64,000 nt of DNA from positions 185,171,684 to 185,235,683 of the forward strand of contig NC_066585.1 in the NCBI RefSeq assembly GCF_024323335.1. Reading direction: 5' to 3'. The stretch is from Lathyrus oleraceus (taxonomy: Eukaryota; Streptophyta; Magnoliopsida; Fabales; Fabaceae). Positions 1 through 10,519 of this stretch are shown one piece after another. Below the pieces are notes generated by a model. It was not told where the DNA came from and did no database searches. It saw only the letters and a program-made list of their open reading frames with translations. The position numbers and the translations under genes are program-made. Within the stretch, counting starts at the first letter, position 1, and the number at the start of each line of letters is the position of its first letter.

Positions 1-229
1 AACAATTTTAAGTATTATTGATGACCATATAAAATTTACACGAGTTTATCATATGCATTTCAAATTAAAAACCAAGGTTAAAGTTCAACACTGTATCCAT
101 TTTGTCTCAAATCAATTTTCAAATAAACTTAAGAAGTGATAATTATGGTAAATTCAATGTGTCAATTAGTTGTAACTTTAGTTTTTTTATAAGAAAGAAT
201 GATATTATATTGAATATTAAGGTCATTTC

Positions 230-3200
230 ACTTGGTATAATGGGGAAGGACACGCTATGAGTAGATTGGATCGATTCCTGCTGTCTGCAAATTTGGTCTC
301 AAACAGAAGATTACAGGTCAACGGATAGGGAAAATGGACATTTTAGACCATTATCTATTTGGCTGAAATCTAATGTTGAGGATTGAGGTCCCAAACCTTT
401 CAGAAATTAACAATTGTTGGATCAAACATGAGTAGTATGGGGAGTTTATTGATAAGAAGTGGAAGAAATTAATGATTGAAGGGAGAGCAGATTTCAGACT
501 CAAAGAGAAACTAAAGTTGATGAAGGAGAAGCTAAAATGGTGGAATAAAGTGGTTTTCAGTTGGATTGGTTTGTTTATGGAGAATACTATTAATTATTTA
601 AACAATTTCGATAGTTCTCTTGTTCAAAATCAGGGTGGTATTATTTCTAATCTAGTTGAAGGGAGAGAAAAGGTGACAAGAATTTTGGAGAATTTATGCC
701 CTTAAGGAAAGCTTATTAAGGCAAAAATCTGGTCAATTGTGGCTTAGGGATGGGGATAATAACACCATATTTTTTCATAAGTCTATGAAGGATAGATTTA
801 GGAGGAACTTCATCAATGTTGTAGATTCTCCAAGCGATAAAGTCGAAGGTATGTTAGAAGTTAAAGAAGCTGTCAAGAGTAACTTTGATAACTTCTTCAA
901 AGAAACCAACTTCACAAGACCGGTTCCAGAAGGTATTACATTCAATTGCGTATTTGAAGAAGATAATGGAATATTGGAAGAACCGTTCAGTGAGAGTGAG
1001 ATTAAGAAGGAGGTTTGGAGTTGTGATGGGAGTAAGAGTGTGGACCCTGATGGTTTTATTTTTGAGTTTCTGAAGCACATTTGGGTGGTGATTAAAGACG
1101 ATGCGTTCCGCTTTGTGAAATATTTTCACTCTAAGGCCAAGCTTACTAAGGCATGTACTTATTCTTTTATCACTTTGATCCCCAAAGTTAATAATCCACA
1201 ATCTTTGTCGGAATATAGGCTCATTTGTCTTGTAGGGTGTCTCTATAAAATCCTTGCAAAACTGTTGGCTTTTCGATTGAAAAAGGTGATAGGTAAAATC
1301 ATTTCTTAAAAGAAAACAACATTTGTTCCAGGTAGAAATATTTTGGATGGGGTGCTTGTGGTGAATGAGGTTATCGATTTTTCTAAGAGGGAGAAGAAGA
1401 GTTGTTTAGTTCAAAAGGTAGATTCCGAGAAGGCTTACAATAGCATAATCTAGAATTACTTGAGATTCTATTTTAATAAGATAGGACTTGGGAATAAATG
1501 GAAAAATTGGACGGAGGCGTGTGTTTTCAACAATTCCATGCCAGTATTGGTCAACAGAAGTGCAACAAAGTATTTCAAGGTGGAGAAGGATTAAGGCAAG
1601 GTGATCTGTTATCCCCATTTTTGTTTGTTATAGTGATGGAGGGGCTGACTAGACTGACGAATATGGTTGTGGATATAGGGGAGTATTTTGGTTTTCGTTT
1701 AAATGAGGATGTTTCGATTGATATTTTACAATTTGCAGATGATACAATCATTATTGGAGATGGATGAATGGAGAACTTGTGGGGTTTAAAAGCCGTTTAA
1801 CAGGGTTTGAAATGGCTTCTGGTTTGAAGGTGAATTTTTCAAAAGAAAAATTTACGGGATTAATTTGTGTGAGAGGAGTATGAATGCAGCAACTACTTTT
1901 TTATCTTGTTGTGAAAACCATATTGCTTTTAAATTCTTAGGAGTTAAAGTTGGAGATAGCCCGAGAAGAGTGCATATGTGAAAAGACGTCATCAACAACA
2001 TTGCTAATAGATTGGAAGCTTGGAAAAACATATTCTTATCTCTGGGAGGGAAGGTTGTGTCGATTAACATTATGCTGAATTCAATTCCCATTTATTCGTT
2101 ATCTTTCTATAAAGCACCGATCAAGGTATTAAAGGAAATTAGAAGGCTTTAAGCTAACTTCTTGTGGGGTGGAGTAGAAGGTAAGAAAGTTATTCATTGG
2201 GTCAGTCAAGGCTTTGTTACTTAAATGGAAATGGAGGATTGTGAAGGAGAACGATGCTTTATGGAGTGAGATATTGAGATTTAGATATTTTAATCCTAAG
2301 CTGAAGATGTTTACAGATGACGGTAGAACGATAACGAGAGACGATTATATATGGTGGAGGGATTTGTTAAGGGTGGATACAAAAGATGGGGTTATGCAAA
2401 ATTTCTTTTCTAACAATATTTTGTGCAGGTAGAAGAATGGACCAGTATCTCCTTTTGGAACAACAAATGAGTTGCAAATCAATCATTGAAGGAAGCTTTT
2501 CCCGAAGCTTTTGCAAGAGCGATGGATAAGGGTGATAACATTGTTGATGAGGGTTCTTGGTTCAATGGAGAATGGTCATGGAAGAATTTTTACAACAGTG
2601 ACATTTCGGCAACAGATGCAGCCACTCAGGTGGATGAAATCAATAGGATTTTGCCTGACATTGAGCCACTGCAGAATGAAGAAGATGATTATATATGGTT
2701 TGCTGACAAATCGAAAGGTTTCATTGTTAATTCTTGCTACTCTAAGATGATTCCTTGTTCGATTGAGCACTTGACATAATCGTTGGCTGCCTTTTCTATC
2801 ATTTGAAAGATGAAGGTTCCACCAAAAATTCAAATTTTTGGATGGAGAGTGCTTCTTGATCGATTACCAACTAGAGATCAATTAATCAAAAGAGGTATTC
2901 TTTATGGAAATAGGGATAAATATTGTGTTTTTTGGTTTTAGGAAGAAGAAGATTCAAGACATTTGTTCTATTTTTGTGAGATAACAAAGAGGATTTGGGA
3001 GGCGGTTAGGAAGTGGACAGGTTTTTCTTTAGGAACAAATTCGAGTGGAGTTTCTTCTCTCTTGCTACTCTACAATCAGGTGAAGAATGAGAATAGTATG
3101 AACACTTTACTTATTATTTGGATAGCAACAATTTGGAATATTTGGTTGATGAGAAACTCCATTTTATTCAAAGATGGAGTGTTTAGTTTTGAGGAATATT

Positions 3201-3401
3201 TTTCATCTATTAAATTTATGACTTGGATATGGATGAAGTCAGTTGGAAATTCTACTTTGTGGTGTAATTTTTATGAATGATACAACTATCCTTTGATTTG
3301 TCTTAGAATGAGTGTTTAGTGCTTTTGTTTTGTGGAGGTATTGAATACCTCTTGTATTCTTGTTTTCTCTTTTATAAATCTTTTTGCTTATAAAAAAAAT
3401 C
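230..3401 (+). mobile_element. Decayed L1-type LINE, 5'-truncated
   Basis: Non-LTR retrotransposon remnant. Readable pieces occur in order: the C-terminal end of an AP-type endonuclease (about 250-470, including MSRLDRFLL), a linker, reverse transcriptase (RT), and a zinc-finger RT-associated tail. The 3' end (about 3340-3401) has the usual plant LINE finish: a T-rich tail, TTTATAAAT, TTTTGCTTAT, then a short A run. The 5' end is lost, because ORF1 and most of the endonuclease are absent. The start coordinate is where recognisable coding similarity begins, so it is approximate. No convincing target-site duplication was seen. Confidence 0.85.
245..3280 (+). pseudogene. LINE ORF2 (endonuclease C-term, RT, zf-RVT), broken
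   Basis: ORF2 normally nicks DNA (endonuclease) and copies LINE RNA into the nick (RT). Visible pieces: the endonuclease end near 250-470; the linker (open 472-705) with a KLKLMKEKLKWWNK helix; WLRDGDNNTIFFH at 740-780; the RT fingers motif SFITLIPKV near 1160; GLRQGDLLSPFLF near 1590-1625; and the catalytic FADDTII motif at about 1731-1750. The zinc-finger RT tail (PPKIQIFGWRVLLDRLPT and the following CEITKRIWE region) runs 2815-3280. Several stops and frameshifts break it (after 705, 1309 and 1767, and around 2160 and 2430). The order and motifs identify an L1-clade RT; it cannot be functional as read. Confidence 0.85.
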
Positions 3402-4275
3402 AAGGAAATTAAGGAGCCATTATTTAATAATTACAAAAAATTTGCAACTTTGTATTATATGTATAGAAAAAACAGAGATTATCAACTAGCTAGGATAAGT
3501 CATAGAACATGGACCTAGAGCTGGAAATTTCAATTCCAGCTAGCATGGTCACCACCGTTGATGTTGAAACTTGAAACAAAAATAAACACCTTTTGTCTTA
3601 GTATGCTAATAAGATTAGCACGATACTAAAATGACATTTTTGAATTCTCTTTTAACTAAAATTGTTTAAGTTTCTTAGTTTATTATCTTTTTTTCTCATT
3701 CATTTTATTAATTTTGAGGGATAAGGAAGGGTGAATCTTGTAATCAACAAAATTATTATGTTACATGTAAACGCGTTAAATTAATTGTCACAAAGTCAAG
3801 TATAGGAGTCATAAGAAAATCAGAGAAATTAATCATAAAACGAAAGGAATCTCAACGTTGCTGACTATTAGTTTGATGTGGTTGATTGAGAGCAAATAAT
3901 ATTAAACGAAAACTTCATTTTAGAGGAATCTCATTTCTTACGTTGCTGAATATTAATTTCTTAAGGGTCGTTGATTGTATTGTAGTCATGACAATATAAA
4001 TGCACTCGCAAGAATTTGCCACAAATATGAGAAACAATACGAAATACTAATTCAAATATTATAACATGATTTTACTAAGGATTTGAAATAAGATTAATAT
4101 ACAAGAAAGAAAAAAATATAAAAAGAGTTGTATTTTCTAATGTATTTTGAATTAAAAGATTGTCTTTGGTTTCTTCTGTTAATGCTGCGCCAAAATAAAG
4201 AAAACATTTTTTTTATAAATACAAAATGATGCAAAAGAGAAATAAAAGAAAAAGGTAGCTTATAATAAAAAGTAA
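3402..4275. other. AT-rich intergenic stretch
   Basis: About 870 bp of AT-rich sequence with many short homopolymer runs between the LINE 3' end and the MITE-like element. I see no coding frame, RNA gene or clear repeat in it. Confidence 0.5.
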
Positions 4276-4573
4276 GGCTTAATATCTATTTGGTTTATAT
4301 CTTTATTTTGGAGATTATTTTGGTCTTTTAATTAAAAAAAAAATTCACATTTATTTATTAACTCTTCGAAATGTATTATATTAATTTTTTTTAATTAACA
4401 ATAAAAAAAATTAAAATTTCATTATTGAATTTATCATTAATTAAAAAAAAGACTATTAAATGAGCAACGTGTATATCTTTTAAGTTAATAGAACATGTAT
4501 ATTTTTTAAGTTAAGAGATCAAAATAAATCGTAAAATTAAGATACAGAACCAAAAGAGAAATTATATTAACAA
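4276..4573. mobile_element. MITE-like element with long inverted repeats
   Basis: The left arm (from GGCTTAATATC, about 4276-4331) and the reverse complement of the right arm (about 4508-4573) share a pattern of TTAATAT, TTTGGTT, ATCTT and TTATTTTGRTCT, giving roughly 50-60 bp of imperfect terminal inverted repeats around an AT-rich centre. No coding capacity. Legume genomes carry many non-autonomous elements beginning GGCTTAA with a TTTGGT motif in the arm, and this resembles them. Superfamily and target duplication were not resolved. Confidence 0.55.
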
Positions 4574-4719
4574 CTTAAATTTCAAATGTATCATTTCATT
4601 ATATTTATTCGATAAGGATCTCAACTAAAAGTACAAAAATAAGACAATTTTCTTATAATAATTAACTAAGTCTAATAAAAACAATTAAAGAGTGATGACT
4701 AAATATATTAATTTAATTA

Positions 4720-5056
4720 TGTTATATCAACCCTTAAACTGGAATGGTTGTGTTGAAGTTTGATTGATAATTTAAATGTAAGTATGCAGTTCTGAAGTAG
4801 AGAATTCTGTTTTTCGAAGGCGTAATCGGTTATCAAGATTGGCGTAACCGGTTACCATTGGGATTGAATTAATTAGCTCCAGGTGTAACTCGTTACCCCT
4901 TTGGCGTAACCGGTTATGAGCCCAATTTTTTTGTTTTTCTGCTATTGTGCTTGGTCAAAGTCAATTCCAATCATTGTGTAATCTTTATATAAATATGTAG
5001 GATGCACTCTCACCCTAACTAATGAAATTACAAAACGTTGTTCTTGATTCATCAAT
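4720..5056 (+). repeat. Probable Ty1/copia LTR remnant with GTAACCGGTTAC palindromes
   Basis: This begins TGTTATATCAACCC and lies directly upstream of copia gag sequence. It holds a TATA-like TATATAAATATG at about 4986 and repeated near-palindromic GTAATCGGTTA / GTAACCGGTTAC motifs between about 4825 and 4918. The right LTR edge is unclear because no clean CA plus PBS can be read. It is called an LTR mainly from position and the TATA box. Confidence 0.45.
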
Positions 5057-5059
5057 GTG

Positions 5060-6283
5060 TTGATGGTGACACCTTTGAAAAATTTGGTGATTGTGATTTG
5101 TCGAAGCAAGCTTGGGAGATAGTAGAAAAGGCTTTATACAGGGGCTGAGAAAGCAAAGGTGATGAGGTTACAAACTCACAAACGGCAGCTCAAATTGATT
5201 CAAATGGAGAAAAAGTAGACAATCAACGATTTTGCGACGATAATCACTTGCTTGGTGAACCAATTGAAGGCATGTGGAAAAACCATTACGGAGCAGTATA
5301 TTGTTGCTAAGATCTTGTGTTCTTTAACGCCAAGATTCAATAACATAGTTGTGGTGATTGAGAGTCGAAGGATCTTGCAACGATGAGAAAAGAGGAGCTA
5401 CAAAGTTCTCTTGAGGCTCATGAGCAAAGGATGGAAGAGAGGAACAACGATAACGCAAAGGAGGAGATAGCTTTGCAAGCTCATTTCAATGAGAAGGACA
5501 AGAGATAGAAAGGAAAATGGCCTTTGAAGAACAAAAGGAATTTTTAGAATTTTGGTGAAAAGAAGTCCCCAAATTAAAAGAATTCAATGAGTCAAAGGGG
5601 TGAGAGAAACTACAACAAACATGGTGATCATGGCAACTATAGAGACGAAAGAAAGAGATTTGACAAGAGCAAGGAGCAATGCTACAAGTGTCAAAGGTTC
5701 AGTCATTTTGCGAAAGAATGCAACGTGAACAAGAAGGAATCTCAAGGGGATGAAGCCAAGGTTGCAAGACAAGAGTTTGATGAAGAGAATAAACTTTTGG
5801 TCATGATCACAGAAGAAAATTATAGCAATTTATAGTTGCGGGACAGCAGCTGCAGCAGCTCAACGAGTGCAGAAAAATTGGGCTGCAGTCGGTTGAATGA
5901 TACAGTTGACCGATTGCATGAAGAAGAAGACACCATGATGAGTATGAAGGGAGTTCAATGCAGTGAAGAGTAGTATTTGGACTCAGGTTGTTCAACTCAT
6001 ATGATGGAATAAAGGATTGGTTTGTAAAAATCAATCGTGCCATGAAGAACAAAGTAAAGTTTGCGGATGACACCACTCTAATGGCCGACGGTATCAGTGA
6101 TGTTTTAATCATGAGAATAGATGGTGAACATTCCTTGATAAAATATGTCTTGTTTATTCTGCGAAATAAATGTAACCTTCTAAGTATTGGTCAATATGTT
6201 GAAAAGGGATACAGAATTCATATGAAAAACAAGGGGTTGCGCGTTTTGGATGCAAACAGAGTTTTGGTCCTTAAAGATGACTA
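5060..6283 (+). pseudogene. Ty1/copia gag and protease fragment
   Basis: Remnant of a copia polyprotein: gag forms the particle, and the aspartic protease cuts it. The gag part (5060-5835) has several stops, then an open stretch at 5587-5835 with the zinc knuckle CYKCQRFSHFAKEC (CX2CX4HX4C pattern), which binds element RNA. The protease part follows at about 5970-6283: LDSGCSTHM-like residues at about 5978-6005, then KFADDTTLMADG, and LRNKCNLLSIGQ near 6160-6190. Everything after protease (integrase, RT, RNase H) is missing, so the copy is cut at about 6283. The family resembles a common legume copia. It is inactive. Confidence 0.75.
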
Positions 6284-6779
6284 AGATGATAGTGTCATAA
6301 ATTATAATTGCCAACAATATTGATACTAGAATTAATATGTGAAGTAGTTCTATAATTATCTATTTGACGACGGAATTTGAGGTGATACATGCATGGTGGA
6401 GACTAGTTGCACTAATCGTCCTCGGAATAAGGTTCCCTTATATATTGCAATAATTGTATTTAAATTAGTTGTGCAATTGAGGGATTTAGTTAACCCATGG
6501 ACATATATTGGGTCGGTAAAAAAGTTAGGGATGTACAAGACATATATGAGTTTGAAATGTTTGTTAAAATAGATGGTTTCGTATTCATTAGCTATAATGG
6601 TGGAACCATTGAGGATTTAAGTATGGCAGGCAGCTGCTAACTAAGTTTTGAAAAAAGGGTTGATAATGGCACTTATGATTTGTGTCCCGAGTATCTAAAA
6701 TCCATGATGTATTTGTTACCTTGTATTTTTTGACTTGAATATAAGTATCACGTATTAATGGAACAACAATGAATATGCT
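6284..6779. other. Unassigned sequence between two retroelement remnants
   Basis: About 500 bp between the copia protease fragment and the first readable part of gypsy element Z. All frames are closed and no repeat boundary is visible. It could be decayed copia integrase or decayed Z leader. Confidence 0.35.
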
Positions 6780-8262
6780 AAACTGAAGGACAAGGTAAAA
6801 TAAAGTCGAAGGGGAACTAAGCTGATGTCAGGTCGGAAGTCACGTATAGTGATGTCGGTCAAAGTAACTCCGTGTCGAAGGGAATCGTAAGAGTTCGAGG
6901 ATAGTGAAATTGAATACTATGTTATGTTGGCTAAGGTTGGAGTTCATCATTATAATGAAAACAATGTCGACTTGGGCATTGCATATAGGGAAAATAACCT
7001 CGTGACCATTGTCGAAAGGATAATCACACAGAATGGGGTGAACATGGACCTGCAGAGGCCTAATTACACATATCCCCTTTTAGAGTTCGTGTTGCATACT
7101 AAATTGCAAAGGGGTTGGAAAGTCCCTAAATATACAAAGTTCGATGGCGACACTAAGAGTCTATTGTCGAGCACATTGCCCGATACTTAATTGAGGCAGG
7201 TGACATAGCCAACAATTAGAATCTAAGGATGATATATTTTCCTAGTTCCCTAAAGAATAATGCTTTTACATGGTTTACCACCCTACCTACCCATTCAATT
7301 AATGATTGGTCTCGATTAGAGAGGTTGTTTCATGGACAGTTTTACATGGGGCAATCTAAGATTAGTTTGAAAGAATTGTCGAGCGTGAAGTGAAAGTTCG
7401 TAAGTCGATCGATGACTATCTAAATCGATTTCGGTTGCTAAAAACAAGGTGCTTTAATCAAGTACCTAAACATGATATTGTCGAAATGGCTGCTGGAGGG
7501 TTAGATTATTCCATTAGGAAGAAATTAGACATGCAGTATCTAAGAGACATGATCCAGTTAGATGACAGGGTTCGACAGGTTGAAAGACTAAAGGCCAAAA
7601 AAGCTAGAGTGAGTAAGGGTAAGAAAGAGCATGTGGCTTATGTTGACATGGAGGATCAAGACCTAATTTCTGAGGTCGAATTGGGCTATATCGAAGGGTC
7701 TGAAGTTGACATGGCTGAATTAAAACTAGGACCCCCATATGTGTGTAAGTTACTTATGCCTGCAAGTGGGAAGAACCCTTCGGAACCTAAATAAAATGAT
7801 AAATTACCTAAGAAAACTTACACCTTTAAGGTAACCAAATGCGATGAGATTTTCAATTTTTTGGTTGCATATGCACAAGTACTTATGCCCCTAGGCGCAA
7901 AAGTACCACCATTAGAACAAAGAAAGAAACAAGGGTTTTATAAGTACCATAATTTTCTATGGCACAAGACCTCACAATGCTTTCTTTTCAGGGATCTTGT
8001 TCATAACACACTGAATGAAGGCATATTGAAGTTTTCTAAGGGAAAGCCACCTATGAAGATTGATCATGACCCCTTGCAAGTTGTGGATGCTAGCTACGTG
8101 GAACCTGTGGCGATCAATATGGTCAAAATTACTGAAGATTTCGACATGGCTGAGTTTGAAGAAAGTGAAAATCAGATCAAATCAGTATTCCCAAAGGCTG
8201 GTGAAGGATTGGTAGAATTTCTCTATAGGTGCAAGGCTGAAGACTTAGAGGTAATTCATGTT
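6780..8262 (+). pseudogene. Ty3/gypsy element Z, gag (5' half, interrupted)
   Basis: Gag of a gypsy element, read in pieces at 6924-7190, 7390-7794 and 7861-8262. Recognisable Retrotrans_gag features are [14 protein letters not shown] near 7110-7150, SIDDYLNRFRLLKTRC near 7400-7455, and VEMAAGGLDYSIRKKLD at about 7482-7533. A CX2H-type motif with the context GFYKYHNFLWHKTSQCFLFRDLV lies near 7935-7995. Frameshifts separate the pieces. The frame reaches ...RCKAEDLEVI at about 8230-8257 and stops where the minus-strand element W begins. The same protein resumes at 49678, which identifies this as the left half of a split element. Confidence 0.8.
8257..8262. repeat. Left target-site duplication of element W (ATGTT at 8258-8262)
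   Basis: ATGTT at 8258-8262 matches ATGTT at 49673-49677, on the other side of the W nest. The left copy overlaps by one base with the T of a possible terminal TG (LTR read as starting at 8262), so the duplication is 4-5 bp depending on where the LTR end is placed. Confidence 0.6.
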
Positions 8263-10261
8263 GCTACCGTGAAAAAGCCGACTCAAATGACATAGAGTCG
8301 CCACCAGATTTTATATATTCCTAAGAGAGGAAAGGTAAAATAGTCGATAAAACCCTTAAAAGAGTAATACAGAGAATGTATATGGATAAGGATTGGTCTC
8401 ACAACCAAATATGGGTTCGGAAGTCAATTACGCAAGATGAAGGTATTAGCATCCCTCACGTCCATGGTACTCCATGGGAACCATTTAGGTTGTCTGCGTG
8501 TGTGGGTATTTATTATTTAAAAGTTGTATATTTATTATTATTAGGAAAAATTGGGAAAGAAATGAGATTGAGTTTTTTATTATTGTGCTCGCCAAGGATT
8601 GGGGCTCTTGTGCCTACGTATCATTCATACGGGGATGAAGAATCAGAGCTCCGTAGTTTGGAGTAGAAAATGTTAGTGTGTTGGTTGATTTTACCTTGAA
8701 AAAGGGTTTTCGGAGTGATTCCCTAAGGCGCAAAAATAAGGTTTGATGAGTTGAAGATATTTTTATGGTTTTTGAAAAGAGATGTTTTTATTAGAATTGC
8801 ACTCAAGACTATGGGTGGAGACAAATATTTCAAACAAACAATCCAATCGTCTTGTGTCCAAAATACTCAGAGCAAGGGTAAGAAAGCTCCATCTTTACTC
8901 ATTTCCCACCACTTAAGGCTCGTGGCGCACAAGTCTAATTGTATTTTTGAGTTTGATTAAGAAAATGCCACTTGACGTTGGATCAATGGTTTATTGCTTT
9001 TGATTTTGAAATGGTGACATACATGGATATTTACAAGATAACAAATCAAGAAATAATGGATCTCATTGTAAGGCAGCCCAAGAGAAATCCTTGTGTGTGT
9101 AAAGTGACATATGCTAACAAGTGGATGATGGTCTTAAAAGCATGTCTCCCTAGGGTAGTGCCATGAATGTCATTCTTACAATAAAAGGTTGTAAGTTACA
9201 AATGAAAATCCAAGTTAGTGCATTGGATCAAGAAATAGGGCAAGGTTCACATGCAAGGTTCCTAATGAAATCCTCTAAGTCCAACAGTTGATTACAAATG
9301 AATGCATCTTTTTGGTATTTTGATTTTATCATGTTTTTGTTGTTTTTTGATGATTATGCAATGATAATTAGTAAATGACAAATGATAAATATGCGTGAGA
9401 TATATGTGTACAATGATGATAAGTATGATGATGAATGCTTGAAAATAAATGACAATACAATAAGTTGACAAGAAAATAAATCACAAGATTATAAATTAGG
9501 TAAATAGGACAATGGTTAGTAATGAATAATTAGTGGTTAGCAATCAAATTTACACAAAGTAACTACCTAAGGATTATCTATCCACAACTTAAAGGACTCA
9601 AATTATGGTGTATCAAGGGATAACCTATCATTGATGCAAAGCATTGAAGATGATCCATGATCACTTATCAATAGATTTGAATAAAAGAAAGTTACACAAT
9701 CCCAAGTCTATCTATCAATGATTTAAAGAGTGGAAGCGTGTACCACCCAAATAATTACAAGTTTACAAGTCAAGTAATGTACAAGTAAAACATTTAAGTC
9801 CAAGTGTTAATGGTCAGTGGTCAATGGACACAACACAATCAAATGGAATCAATATGTAAGTATCAACAAGTGGGGGTCTCCTTTATGCATCAAGTGGTTC
9901 AAAACATGATTAAATAGGGGAAATCTATCAATACCTTAAAGTATCATGAATGATCCATTGGTCATTCATTAACATTTTTTAAATGTTGAAGATTAGGTCA
10001 ACCCTAAAATCAAGTACCATGATCAATAGATTTGTCATCAACCACAATCAAACACAAGGGTAAAAATGTCCAACTAAAGTGGGGAAAATAAAATGATTAA
10101 ATGGGAGAATAAAATAAATGATATTTGGATGAAGTGTATCTATAAAGATGTTGGATTAAAAAAGAAAGAAATGAAAATAAATGGGAAGAAAATAAATAAA
10201 AATGAAGAAAAAGAAATAAAATAACAAATAAAGAAAAAAGGAATGAAAGTAGCAAAGATGT

Positions 10262-10335
10262 GACGCTGGGGGTTGAACCCCTAACCTTGGGGTCATGGGC
10301 TAACCCCCTTTTCACTGGGCCAATCGCCCTTGGTG
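10262..10335 (-). other. tRNA-like segment with A-box and B-box motifs inside LTR Y
   Basis: On the minus strand, TTGGCCCAGTGAAAAGG resembles a pol III A box and GGTTCAACCCC fits the B box, spaced as in a tRNA. No proper acceptor stem pairs up, so this is not a tRNA gene. It may be a SINE head or chance similarity within the LTR. The B-box half recurs at about 37975-38020 in the inverted LTR copy. Confidence 0.35.
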
Positions 10336-10484
10336 TTAACAAAACGCGCCTGTTAAAATAATAATAATCCTCAATTAAAAATAACTAATGGGAAATCCAT
10401 GACCATATGATCAGCTTACTTATGAAAAGTAAACTAAATAGATGGTTCTGATCCTAGGGAATACGCACGCGCATTGACTTGGAT

Positions 10485-10517
<33 letters not shown>
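10485..10517. repeat. (AC)n microsatellite, about 16 units
   Basis: An uninterrupted AC dinucleotide run inside LTR Y. Confidence 0.95.

Positions 10518-10519
<2 letters not shown>

Noticed and set aside
10097..10342. Minus-strand ORF with a hydrophobic Leu/Phe-rich run
   Set aside because: It is a T-rich stretch of LTR Y next to the tRNA-like module, not a membrane protein.
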